A stretch of DNA of 64,000 nucleotides from Phaeotremella fagi (lineage: Eukaryota > Basidiomycota > Tremellomycetes > Tremellales > Phaeotremellaceae), in the NCBI GenBank assembly GCA_001599715.1, contig BCHU01000009.1:868001-932000 (forward strand), written 5' to 3'. This document shows, piece after piece, positions 40,024 through 51,867 of this stretch (positions are counted from its first letter, which is position 1; every line of letters begins with the position of its first letter). The translations under genes and the position numbers were made by a program. Under the pieces are notes generated by a model. It ran no database searches. It worked only from the letters and a program-made list of their open reading frames with translations, and was not told where the DNA came from.

Positions 40024-43000
40024 TTAAAATGTCTCTTGTAGACTCTGAACCCAAGTGTTCCCCTCAAATCTATCTTTGAATTCATCAGCCGTTCGACGAA
40101 GTAATTCAACTTTCTCTTCTTCACTCAAACCCTCGGTTGAATTTTCGACTCTTGATTTCCAAGTTTCAAGGAAATCTTTGATCACTTTTGAGCCTTCTTC
40201 GACTTCTTCTTTTGAATGTTTGAGAACGCGTTCTTCGGGTTCAGTTGCTCCTTCTGAAACAATTAGCTACATCCAGTGGGTTCGACAGATAGCTTACCTC
40301 CGAAATCCTCTAATTCTTCAGCTTTTCGTTTAGCGAGCTAGACCATCGTGTCAGTTTCATTGACATCACCCTCAAGAAGCTCACCTTAATAACGCTCTCC
40401 GGGAAGTTAGCCAACTCAGCGACATGAATACCAAAACTCTGATCGCTAATACCTATCCAATCGCGTCAGCAGTGAAACACCTATAGTCCACTTACCTTCA
40501 GCGACTTTATAGAGTAAAGTGATATCCCTTTCTTGTTTCGATTCTCCATCTTTCTGTTTGACATGAGCTACAACATGTAAATTCTTGACATGAGATAATT
40601 GTTGATCCAACGTTGTAAGTTCATGGAAATGAGTGGCGAACAGACAGAAACATCTGATTTTAGAGGCGATATGTCTTGTCCTCATCAGTCTCCTGTAAAG
40701 TGCATCCAGAAAACAACTCACTCGCTGATAGCCCAAGCTAAACCGAATCCATCATAAGTCGAAGTCCCTCTACCCAATTCATCAATAATGATCAAACTGT
40801 TCTCAGTGGCCGAACGTAGAATCGTAGCAGTTTCCAACATTTCAGCCATAAATGTCGAAACCCCTTTCAACTGACTATCTCCTGCGCCTACTCTTGCCAA
40901 AATACAATCAAAGATTGGCAACTCTGCTGAATCGGCTGGAACGAACGATCCCACTTGAGCCATTAAAGCTATGACGCCGATTTGACGGATGTAAGTCGAT
41001 TTTCCTCCCATGTTGGGTCCCGTGAGGACGATCAGTTCGCTCGATCCTAAACGCTCGTCAGTGAAAGGTGGTCAATTGGTGACCTACCTTTTCTCATCTC
41101 GTGATCGTTAGAGATGAAATTCATGTCATCTTGGACTTCAAGACAAGGATGTCTAGCTCCAAGGACAACGACATCTCCTGCTCCTACAATCCAATCAGTA
41201 CCGCCCGGCATTCATCGACCTACCTTTCTCATGGAGGACAGGCTTAACATAAGGTATAGGAGCGTTTGCAGAAACATGCGCAAAGCTGTGTCGATCAGTT
41301 GCAGTCAACACCTCCGACTCACCTGACAATCACGTCCAAAGATGCGATCAAATTGTCGAGCAATTCTAGAACTGGTGTGTACGTGGCTGATTGTTGTCAG
41401 CAATAGCTCCAAATAATCTCGATTTCACTTACCAGCAATGTTGACGACTTCTTTAACCAATTGCCTCTGTTTCTTCTCATAGTCCTCTGAGAGTTTGTAA
41501 TATTGATCCGATAACTCTCTCAAAGTCGTGGTGGTGAAAATCGATCCAGCTTTCTGAGTGCCTAAATCTATATATCCTTTCTTTCCTCTCAAAAGGCCCG
41601 CTTCCTACGAAAGGTGTCATTCAAAATGACCATGGTCAAATAAGTGAACGTACAGCTTTGGTGATTCTCAGAGAATACCTATAAACTTGATGATTCTCCA
41701 AATGAAGTTTCTTTTCAGTATCGACTCCTAAATCTTCACCGACTCTTTGATGTTCTTCATTAAGCAAATCAACAACTTCCATTATGTTGTTTCGGTAAGC
41801 TTGAAGGTCGTTGTCAAGTGATGGCAAGAGGACATATCTGTGATTCTGAGTTTCATCCAGATCAACAGTCTCAATAACCATATTAGAGTATTGCTCCAGG
41901 TTGACGGCATGCTCCTTGAAGAAAAATGTCAGCAGTGGCGTTATCAGATGAAGGACGGAAAGATTTACCCGTATTGGAGTCAGATACACGTCCGCTATCA
42001 ACTCCTTGTATTCGTCAATTGCATCGGTACCCTCGAGAGACTCGATAAGATCTGGTAACTAAAGACGAGATCAGACGCTGTCTGCAAACAGTCAACTCAC
42101 CACGCCAATAGCGTCATGAACGAGAACAACATCTTCGAGGCCGGCTATCCCTCTATGAAATTTCTTAGAGATTCTATGCATATCTGGAAATTTAGGTAGG
42201 ATGTCCTGCTCTACGTCAGCTTGTGAAGCAGTCATCGAGAATGAAAGTCATTTACCTGAACTTTTCGTCTCGTCAAAGCATCATCAACCAATGAATGGAC
42301 GATATTACGACGACGAGCTACAAGTTTAGCTTTGATCAATTATAAGCTCACTCACCTATTTCGTGTAGATTGACGAGGGGTTGTTTGAGCCATCTACCCA
42401 ATAATCGCTGACCCTGAGAAGTTTTACATCTATTCAGTAAACCGTATAGAGACATGTTTTTGTTACCACCCAATTCCATTGGGTTGGGCATAAGGTTAAG
42501 AGCTTTAAGAGCTGCTGCGTCGAGTTTCATGTATTGTGATAAATCATGAAGATGTAGACGGTATTGACCATGGGAGAATGAGTCGGCCAAAAGACCAAGG
42601 AAAGTGAGAAGGGCTGATACAGCTGACATTGCTTGTTTCAAGTCGTATTCGGCTGAGAGGTGTTAGGTGATCCAGAGGGAAGCACCTACGTAGAGCTGCA
42701 CCAGTGTTTTCTTCGTCTAACAAACGACCCAGATCTTGCTCAATGTTCGTCGTTTGAAAGTCCGCTACTTCATGTCAATGTGATTCCTGACTCGACGACG
42801 TTCCACTTACAAGCCTTGCGTTCCGTAACAACGACACCGCATCTTTCAATCAACGTTCTCAACTTTGTTAATTCAGGATTAACTCTCTTTTCGTCCGCAG
42901 GAACCACACATTCTTTAATATCCCATTGAATCAATAATGACTGGAAAATTAGTCAAAACGTCCAAGATGGATGACCTACTTCGACATTCCCAAAAGTCTC

Positions 43001-43810
43001 GTCATCAACGAATTCAGCCACGCCAATACTTCTCTGTTGAACATCGACGAAAGCACAACCGACCGTACGACTATTATCCTTGATATGTAATTTGATAGCC
43101 ATAGAGACAGCATTCGATTTCAGATCGTTTGAACTGAACAACAGATCTTCAACTTGAGAGATATTACCTGGACTAGCTAATTTTGATATGACCCATTTAG
43201 CGTAATTCTTTCTACCTGCATTTCCAGAATCTTCAGGTTCATAAATTTCGACTCGCATTTGTCTGGATGTGAGACATTCTCTCAAGAAGTTTTTGGTCAA
43301 GGCCATGGAAATGGTTACACTTGGAAGACCTCTTGCTGAGATTGATGAACCGGGTTTATTCGTTGTGTTACCTGGTCCTAGATATTTGATGACATTGTCG
43401 GTTTTGTAGACTTGATTGGCTATTAGAGTAGCATCGACTCCGTGTGCTGAGTAGTAATCCTGGGACAATATGAGCCTAGGAAAGTGTAGAGTGAAATGTA
43501 TACTTACTCCTCGATCGAAAAGTCTGACTAGACCGTCTTGTCGCTTTCAAGGATGTCAGCTGAAGCTGACAAGTAAGTCCAAACCAAAGCTCACAGGAGG
43601 CATTCTCTCGAAGAATTTACAAAACTTCTCCTCGACGTCCTTGTCTAAAAACAGTGTCAGATAGTTGGACAGCCATGCAGGAAGCTGAAATAACTTACCC
43701 ATCTCGAACTGAGGTTTAGGAGTTGAAGTGGATTCACTACCGTACATAGGCTGGATTGGGTTAGTGATCATCTCAAATGATGAACAATGGATTACTGCTT
43801 AACCTACCAT
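40024..43810 (-). CDS. MSH2: DNA mismatch repair protein MSH2
   Basis: MutS homologue that pairs with MSH6 or MSH3 to recognise mismatches in the nucleus. The N-terminal mismatch-binding domain has [19 protein letters not shown] and [20 protein letters not shown]. The connector, lever and clamp regions follow, then the ATPase: [20 protein letters not shown] just after the P-loop, [40 protein letters not shown] and [13 protein letters not shown]. The C-terminal dimer helix ends VQSLQETF. More than a dozen short introns. Either the ATG alone (43810-43808, followed by GTAGGT) is exon 1, or translation starts at Met in MYGSES (43747). The promoter faces PET100. Confidence 0.95.
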
Positions 43811-44155
43811 GGTAAATGATGTTTAAGTGGGTAGATTGGATCGGACTGGGTACAACAAAGAAAGATTGGATGATTGAAATAGAAGTAGAAGTAGAAATTG
43901 AATCGAAAATCAAAATCAAATCAAATCTACGATGGACTGGTTGACGCGACTCACGCGATGAAACATTATATACAACTTAACGGTAGGACCATTTAAGATC
44001 TCGAGACAAACCTTTACTGATAGTTCTTTTTTTTCCGACAATCAATACATTTCATTTCATTTCATAAATATCATATCTAAAAGGAAAGAGAGAACATTCG
44101 CAGAGAGAAGAAAAATAAAAAGATAAAAGGGAAAAAATAAAATCATCACACAACA
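43811..44155. promoter_or_regulatory. Divergent promoter, MSH2 / PET100, with MCB-like sites
   Basis: 345 bp between divergent genes. Two ACGCGA motifs lie 9 bp apart (43944-43949 and 43953-43958). They match the core of MluI cell-cycle boxes bound by MBF in other fungi, where mismatch-repair genes are S-phase targets. Function here is inferred. Confidence 0.45.
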
Positions 44156-44757
44156 ATGGGCGGTCCGAATCGTAAGTTCCAACGCACATCTGGAAGCAAA
44201 TAATCGCCAACTCATACCAAACCCCAGTCGAAGTCGTTAAATTCGGTTTCTACATGTTCTTCCCTGTGGTGATGATGTTGAAATTCAGTGACCCAGATTG
44301 GTTGGTTATCTTCTTAACTAACACTCAAAGGTGTAAAAAGATCAACTAACGATTTTGATAGGTATGAAGATTATGTTAAGCCTGTTAGTTGACCACCCAT
44401 GAATCTACACTCTGTATAACTGATAAACATCATAGTACGGAGAGATGATATGGCCAGCCTACGAGACAACTCATGTAAATCCACTCCTCTCCCCAATTAA
44501 TCGACCATTGGATCCAAGCAACTGACTTTTCACAGAAACCACCCAAATCATCCGACGAACTACATGACGAATTAGCCAGACTCAAAGCAGAAAGATTAGC
44601 TAAAAAAGGTATTACCTCGATATCTGAACCCCATGGTTCATCGAAATCAACCATGGTGAATCCGAATCCACCGAAAGATGGTGGTAGGACCAGTGTGTTG
44701 AGTGAATTATCGAACGATGTCGATTGGGTTAGGAATAGTTCTGGTAGACTTGTTTGA
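44156..44757 (+). CDS. PET100: Cytochrome c oxidase assembly factor PET100
   Basis: Small mitochondrial inner-membrane protein needed to assemble complex IV. Six short exons with frame kept: MGGPN, then LEVVKFGFYMFFPVVMMLKF (the characteristic N-terminal helix), SDPDWYEDYVKPYGEMIWPA, and a helical KSSDELHDELARLKAERLAK. A Ser/Pro-rich tail ends SSGRLV. About 123 residues. The MGGPNLE-KFG-FY-FFP-V pattern is diagnostic of the family. The tail after the helix is longer than the minimal family core. It is divergent from MSH2. Confidence 0.88.
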
Positions 44758-45295
44758 TGTTCTTTCCTGTATTGTACCAATACGACCTGTATGCATTTAC
44801 CCCATTCATTTATTTCTTCGATACTCTGACCCTGTCTGCGCTGAGATATCAAGTCATACTTATTAACCACTAATGGACGATACCGATAATGCATGCCAAG
44901 AAACCAAACTCAAATAGATAAAAAACGGTTGAAAAGAAATATCACACAAGAGAGAAAAAAAGGAGAAGGTATTGCAATGGAATCATGGAAAAACATAAAA
45001 ATAAGGTATTCATATCATCCAAGTAAAAATAAATAACGGGAAGTAAAGGAAAAAAAATTACTTTATTATCCCAATTCTAGAGGAAATAATAAAAGAAGCT
45101 TGAACGAAACTAGTTAATCTACCGCCGAATAATCGTTTGGGTCTTCTACCTTTCCTACGATTGATCCAGGAAGTTGATTGACGAATTTTGTACATTTTGG
45201 AAGGGGGGAGACGAGATGAGATGATAAAGGGAAAGGGGAAGGTTTTTGCGAATTTGAGGTTTTTCGCTTTTAGTTGTCGTTAACGGAGAAATTGT
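44758..45295. other. Convergent 3' region, PET100 / eIF4A
   Basis: 538 bp between convergent genes, very A-rich near 44930-45060. It holds a 45-codon basic ORF (separate entry). No RNA gene was recognised. Confidence 0.5.
45058..45195 (-). CDS. Possible 45-residue basic small ORF
   Basis: An ATG-to-TAA frame downstream of eIF4A on the same strand encodes a strongly basic N-terminal half (IRQSTSWINRRKGRRPKRLF) and a hydrophobic C-terminal half. It starts about 100 bp beyond the eIF4A stop. It may be a ribosomal or mitochondrial-type small protein, or a chance ORF in the 3' UTR. No family recognised. Confidence 0.25.
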   Translation of the reverse strand: MYKIRQSTSWINRRKGRRPKRLFGGRLTSFVQASFIISSRIGIIK

Positions 45296-47152
45296 TTAGA
45301 TGAGGTCGGCAACGTTGAGTGGCATTTCGTCCACTTGTGTAGAGCTGTGACAGTGGAGTCAGTATGTAACTCGATAGATCCTAATGAGACTTACTAGAAA
45401 ACTTCAATTTCGCGCAACATCTTAACATCCTCGGTGGTGACAAAGTTGATAGCAACACTGTAAGAATCAATTAGCTGTACTCTGGTTCGAAGCGACATCT
45501 GACATACCCCTTTCGACCGAAACGACCACCACGACCGATTCTGTGGATGTAGTTCTCCTTGGATGGGGGGAGATCGTACTAAAAGTATCCATCAGTATAC
45601 TAAACCAACCTCAATGTAAAAACACTTACGTTGATAACCAAAGAGACTTGTTGAACATCGATACCACGGGCCAAAAGGTCGGTAGCGATAAGAACACGAG
45701 ATGAACCAGATCTGAATTCTTTCATGATAACCTCACGTTGACCTTGGTCCATGTCACCGTGCATTGCTGAAACGGTGAATTCACGTTCGTGGAGTTTTTG
45801 GGTGAGCCAGTCGACCTTTCTACGGGTAGAACAGAAGATGACGGCTTGGGTGATGGTGACGGTTTCGTAAAGATCGCATAGGGTGTCTAATTTCCAGTCT
45901 TCCTTCTCAACGGCGATGTCTGTGTAGTGTCAGTGAATGATATTTGGACCAATTAAAGTCACTTACAGAATTGTTTGATACCTTCAAGGGTCAACTCATC
46001 TTTCTTAACGAGAATTCTGATTGGGTCACGCATGAATTTCTTGGTAACTTCAAGAACTTCGTTTGGCATGGTAGCGGAAAGAAGAACGACTTGGGTTTCA
46101 GCTGGGAGAAGTTGGAAGATGTCGTAGATGGAGTCTTTGAAACCAGTTGAAAGCATCTCATCAGCTTCATCAAGACAGAACATCTTGACGGCGTCTGATT
46201 TGAGAGCACCTCTGTTGATCATGTCGAAGACACGACCTGGAGTACCGACAACGATGTGTGGACCTTCGGCGAGTTTAGCCATATCTTCACGAACAGCGGT
46301 TCCACCAACACAAGCGTGACAGTCGATGTTGAGGTAGTCACCGAGAGCGATAACGACCTTTTGGATTTGTTGAGCGAGTTCACGGGTTGGGGCGAGGATC
46401 AAAGCTTGGGTCTTTTTGACGGTGGTGTCGATCTGATAGGGTTGTTAGTTAATGAGCCTTTCGACATTGGTGTACAACTTACTCTTTGGAGGATAGAGAT
46501 GGAGAAGGTAGCGGTTTTACCGGTACCAGATTGAGCTTGAGCGATAACATCACGACCAGTGATGACTGGCATGATGGCACGCTGTTGGATAGCGGAAGGA
46601 CGTTCGAAACCGTAAGCGTAGATACCACGGAGGAGATCTGGTTTCAATTCCATGTTATCGAAGCTGGAATGGGACGTCAGCAACAGGAGACCCGAAAAAG
46701 AATTCCAATTCCAGCACCATCAATCAAAGGAGTTTGCTTGGTCATACGACAAAAGATGGGATGTTGGAAAAAAAAATGTACTTACTTGTCAACGACCGAA
46801 GTCCAGTTGGATTCGATGAGACTTTCATCAAGCTCAAGACCGGAGTCTGCAGCTGGGGCGTTAGTGCTACAAAAGTGTTGTGTCAGTAAAAGTGATCCAG
46901 TTTTGAAAGCGACGGAATAAATTTGGATATGAAATTTTATTGACATTGGGTGGCGACAGTCAGATGATTATGGTGGGTAGTAGAGTAATATAGATTCGTA
47001 TAGACATCCTCAACAAGAATTCATCCCATCCTATAGGAAGACCAAAATCCGTCCAAACCACCAACCCACCCGACCATCTGAAGTAATTTCCACGAAAGAT
47101 AAAGTTACACGAAACGGGAGAACGTAAATGAAGCAGTAACTCACTCAGCCAT
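45296..47152 (-). CDS. ATP-dependent RNA helicase eIF4A
   Basis: DEAD-box helicase of the eIF4F cap complex. Exon 1 is tiny (ATGGCTGA, 47152-47145), followed by a 276 nt intron. Then [20 protein letters not shown], the Q motif [20 protein letters not shown], motif [37 protein letters not shown], motif II as DEAD in [13 protein letters not shown], and SAT. The C-terminal RecA lobe has [21 protein letters not shown] and [19 protein letters not shown] motifs. The terminus is [10 protein letters not shown], as in eIF4A. Very highly conserved protein. It is divergent from an Rrn11-like gene. Confidence 0.95.
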
Positions 47153-47465
47153 AATGTATCTAGTTGATTTTTTTTTTTAGTGATGGCTTCGTCTTTCTGA
47201 CAAAGCGATCGATAGCGAGTTGGAAGTTAGATTGGGTGTTTAAGTGAGAGTTGTTTTTTTTTTACCTAAAAGGTAGTTGAAGGAAGAGAAAAATCTTTTA
47301 TAACAATGGAGAAAAAAAATGATTCCAGGGAAAACTTGGTGCCACAGACGGAATTAGGTTGATTATAACGCCGAAACGCGTCAAAGGGTTTTTTGTTCAC
47401 CCACCGTACTGACACCTCCACCCCCGAGGTCCACTGGTGTAATTAATTTCAATTTTTATCATTTC
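47153..47465. promoter_or_regulatory. Divergent promoter, eIF4A / Rrn11-like gene
   Basis: 313 bp between divergent genes for translation and Pol I transcription. It has T runs near 47169 and 47255, an A run near 47311, and one ACGCGT box (47376-47381). Joint control of growth genes is possible but inferred. Confidence 0.45.
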
Positions 47466-48550
47466 ATGTATTCCACTCGAATCAACTACATGTCACCAAC
47501 TACCCACAAACTTATACCTCACAACACATACACTTCAACTTCAATAAGACGTATCTATATCCAAAATTTAACTGATTTACTTCATGTCTGTTTACTCCGT
47601 AACGAACTAGAACGTGCTAGAAAAGCCTGGTCAATCTTGGTGAGTCTAATCCTAGTTACATGCCACTTACTTCTCCTTACAGATACGCTGTCGTGAAGTT
47701 AATTGGCGTTCTAGATGGTATTGGGGCTTAAAACTTTTGTCGCATCCTGTCGGAATCGAAGAAACTAATCCTGATGAAGAAGGGAAAACAGTTGAAAGAT
47801 GGTTAAAACAACTTCGTATATCAGGCAACGAAGCTGAGGTAAGATACAGCACACTTCAACAAGAGCTATAAATCTGACACGTCGAATAGAAACCAAGTCT
47901 ACTCCACGCCTTGGTCTTACATCTGATCAAACACAAAAGATATCGTTCGGCCTTAGACGAACTCGAAACCTACCTTCCCTCGTATCCCTTCTTCCTATCA
48001 GCCCCACTTCACACTTACGCAGGAATGATATGTTTCTATCTCGCTCAACCACCTCTAGCCGATTCATCGTCTCTCAATCAACCACAAGGAGAACGTCAGA
48101 TTTCTGTTGTTTCGTCGGCATCTGAATCAATCCAGGCTTTGAGTAGGTGGTGTCTAATCACTGTTGATGTATATCGGCTCACCTATGATTAGATATGACT
48201 GATGATAGTCATACTCGAAAACAACCACGGATACCTCCTAATCCTGCACTTATGAGACAAGCTAGAGGATGGTTCGTCAAAGCTTTATCAATTGATGTGA
48301 CGGACAAGGTTTCCGAAGAGTTTATCCACCTAGTATGTGAACATTTAACAAAGGCTTTTCATTCCATGGACTTTTGATTGACGCATCGATCTAGATCGAT
48401 AATCCAGATAAGATAAGGGGTGCATCAGAAGAGCTCGAGTCAATGGATATGGAGAGTAAAGATTCGGAAGCCGAGAGTAACGATGGTGAATTGGTGTCAT
48501 TTACCAAAGAAGAATCAATGGAGTTCTCGAGTGACGAGAGTGGCGACTGA
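47466..48550 (+). CDS. Pol I-specific initiation factor Rrn11-like
   Basis: Probable subunit of the RNA polymerase I core factor (yeast Rrn11, human TAF1A). Five exons. The conserved TPR-like part is near the N-terminus: RRIYIQNLTDLLHVCLLRNE, then LERARKAWSILIRCREVNWR and WYWGLKLLSHPVG. Further helical repeats follow: LVLHLIKHKRYRSALDELET, then LHTYAGMICFYL and RQARGWFVKALSID. The C-terminus is acidic and serine-rich. Between exons 3 and 4 the GTAGGT donor near 48142 joined to the acceptor near 48193 keeps frame (ALNMTDD). The gene family is inferred from the N-terminal block and is less certain than its neighbours. Confidence 0.62.
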
Positions 48551-48681
48551 GACTCAAAAATTTGGCTCAACCTTGGAATGGACATTCACAATACATTCGA
48601 CATTCAAATTAATAGGATATCAACGAAAACCCCAAGAAAAGGAAAAGTAATAAAGACCAGAACGTGAAGCTATCATTACGA

Positions 48682-51367
48682 TTAAATAGCCTTCCCAACG
48701 TCCCTCCTCATCCATAATTTATTACTTCCACCGACAACTTTACCAAAGTCGCTATATACAGAACCAACACTCAACCTCATATCATCGTTCTCCAACGTTG
48801 AATCAGACAAACTAAAGTTACTCTCTCTATCACCACCCCGGTCAATCAATCGTTTCGGATCAGTTCGAATCCCAGTATCTCTCTGTAACCGTCTCAAACT
48901 TTCCAAAACGATTTCAGAATTCTCGTCTTGTCGACTATCACGATTTTGCTCGATATTAGAGTTCTGCTGTAAAGTCCTATAATCAAATGATGTAGGATCT
49001 ATCGGACTATACTCTGAAAGTGAACTTCGAATTGATTTGTTCGATGTCGACGTGAATCGAATCATGCTCGCGGTTTTGGGAGTTTGAGTAGGAGTCGATT
49101 GAATCTCGAGATCAGGTGGATCCATCGCCATGGCTGGATCTGTATCCCTTCGAATAGATCTAGGCGGAGTATTCGAGAATGAATCTTCTGTATCGGAACT
49201 CAAGTCCGATTTTTGCGTGGGGTGGGACGTAGATCCAGAATTCGTAGTTGTAGCAATAGCAGTCAAAGATGATTTAGGTACAGGTTTCCGTTTAATCGAA
49301 TTGACTCTAGGTAAATCGTCTGAGACGGTATCACCAGTGAGATATCTATTCACATCACCTATTCTAACTGTCTTCTCTGAATTGGTATCAGAATGTCTAG
49401 TTGAAGTAGATCCACTAGCTAGAGTCTCAGTGTCAAAAGCGTAAGGATGGAATTGACGATAATGATAAGATTCCTTTGTCTGCTGCGGCAGCAGCAGCTG
49501 CTGCACCTGTGATGATGCAGGTTTCTTGATAGGATTGAAAGCTGGTGAGGAAGGTAACGGTGGACGGAGGTTATCTGCGAAAGAACCTTCGATCGTTGAG
49601 GGTGCATAGATTGATCCGGCATATTTTGATGAGGTACCTGTAGCAGGTGCACCTAAAGCTGAAAGTGACGGTGACGGACTTCGATTCCTGACGATCTGCA
49701 GAGTCCCTAATGACCCATTCGACGAGATGGAGGATGTGAACGACAACACTGGTGGACGTGTTTTCGGCTAAAGACGTTTCATTAATACCAAACCCAAAAG
49801 AGAGACTGAATCGTATCTAACATACAACTCTAACAACTACTCTTTCGACTGGTACAGTCTCAACCTCAAGGTTGGTACCATCTTTCCGATGTCTAGAATT
49901 GAATTCCCTGGTCTGTTCCGTGGTAAGATGTTTGAAACTTGTCGTTATAGGAGCCCCGATAGAAAGAATCAATGGGTTCGGTTTACCTTTTGATTTTCTT
50001 TTTTCAGTAACAGATAAACCTTGAGTCTTGACTTTGAAGAAATTTCTTGATTTCGATTCATGTTCAGTGACATCGCCACTGACCCCGTTTTCTACGGTAT
50101 TGAAAGAAGAAGATCGGGAATGAAGTTGAACTTGTCTTTTTTCATTCCCATCCCCAACAAAAACCAATCCCGAACCCAAACAGATCCTAGCTATCAATCT
50201 CAGAAATCTTCTAGTCAAAATGATCCCGAAACTAGTTTCCAACATTGATAAACCGATTTCAACCGCGTTAACGATTAACCCGATTGTACTCAGTAACAAA
50301 CCGATTTGATGGGTGGCAGATTGGTTGGACCATTTGGAGAGTAATTCTTTTTGGATGAAGATGGTTAGAGAGAGGATGATTGGGATTAGGAGATAGATTA
50401 TTGCTGTTGTATGAGATGTTTTAGTGGGGTTTTGATTTGAAGGAGAAGAGGGGACTTACTGGCTATAGCTCCTGCGAATGATAAAATGTTATGAGTGATT
50501 TCATCGGAGGTGGTGGCGAATCCTATCATGACTTGGGAAGTATCTGTTCCAACAGCCGTATTCTGGACTAAAAAAAGTCATACCAAACTGAATTAGTACA
50601 ATATCCAAACCAAATGTGTGTCACGAAGACATACGATAAACGACCAAAAGGAATGATCCTAACAAAGAACCAACAAAGCCAATCGGTACCAACGGCGCGC
50701 AAATCACTGCAAAACCTTGTAAAGCGATATTCGATTTCAGAGTCGAGTTGAGATAAGGACGGAGGATTTGGATGATGAAATATGAGATGTAGATTAAGAG
50801 GAAGAGGAGTGGGATGGATGAACAGATTGCTTTAAAGTGGACAGTTTAGTTCATACGCCACTTAAATGACAAAACATGGAATTGACCTTACCAATAGCTA
50901 GATCCATTATCTCAAATGATAGTTCTGTGATGTTGAGGAGATGGAGGATTAGATCCCATGTCGCTACAGCTTGATACGACAGGATCTCAAACGCTAACAA
51001 AAGTGTTGGGATGAATATCGTTCTAGAGGGTCCGATATTAGATATTTGCCACATGCAGTACGAGTACGAATCTTCATTCTCATTCCACTTACGAATCTGG
51101 TTTCCTCCAAGCTGAAATGATCAATATCACGATAGGGATAATTTCCAGAGCAGTTGGTGCGAATGCACCTACGTAAAGACGATTAGTCGGAAGCTCATCC
51201 AGCCAAAGGAGGCAAATGAAGAACTCGAACTCGAACTCACCAATATACTCAAACTCATTCAATCCACCACAACGTAAATTCGTCACTGAAGATAAACAAT
51301 TCGGTTCATAAACGAATCCATTGCTGTTAGTGTTTCCATCAAGATTAACCTCTTGTACGATTATCAT
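48682..51367 (-). CDS. Putative seven-helix membrane protein, long tail
   Basis: Unrecognised integral membrane protein. From the ATG at 51367 (an in-frame upstream frame to 51481 also exists) comes a short two-cysteine, probably outside, N-terminus (PNCLSSVTNLRCGG). About seven hydrophobic spans follow, e.g. LEIIPIVILIISAW, TIFIPTLLLAFEILSYQAVA, LNITELSFEIMDLAIG, helices near 50700-50820 and 50300-50560, and LLLSTIGLIVNAVEIGLSML. Beyond 50200 lies a tail of about 480 residues rich in Ser/Thr/Pro, coded mostly by one exon (48682-49780). Its topology resembles a fungal receptor, but no GPCR family motif is recognised. The frame is well supported. Confidence 0.65.
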
Positions 51368-51867
51368 CCTTGGAAACCGATCCACAGTATACAGTATTTC
51401 GATGTGAAGAAAGTACCTGACTTTTTTCGTATTATGACTTCTATCTTCTTTTAGCGTAAATGAGCGTCTGGTATCGATCAACGATATGTTATGATATTAT
51501 AAATTAATGATATTGTACAAATTCACAAGGAAGAAGGGATGATAAAGCTGAAAGCAACCGATACCTTAACCTCAACGACCGTTTTTGCCATTCTAAAAGC
51601 GATCTCCTTTTCCACGTAGAGTTGTTTCATTACCTTTTGTCGTCAAGTCGTCCATCCACTGCGACAGCGACCGTCACCATGCAACCTGGAACCTGAATCC
51701 CGATAAGAACTCCTAAGAACTATAGAAGGATTCGTAATTTTTGCATACATAAACAAAAGAATTTTTATCATAAGGAATCAATCGTATCAATCTCCTCTCC
51801 CTCTTGTGATATCAACATCACCATAACCGCTAATAACTATACCACTCTATAACTGATCCTCTTGTAA
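51368..51867. other. Intergenic region, 7TM-like / RAD23
   Basis: 500 bp between two minus-strand genes, holding the promoter of the seven-helix gene and the RAD23 3' end. Nothing else recognised. Confidence 0.5.

Noticed and set aside
46990..47060. Box C/D snoRNA in eIF4A intron 1
   Set aside because: A CTGA and a GATGA lie about 57 nt apart on the coding strand, but box C is imperfect and no terminal stem pairs.
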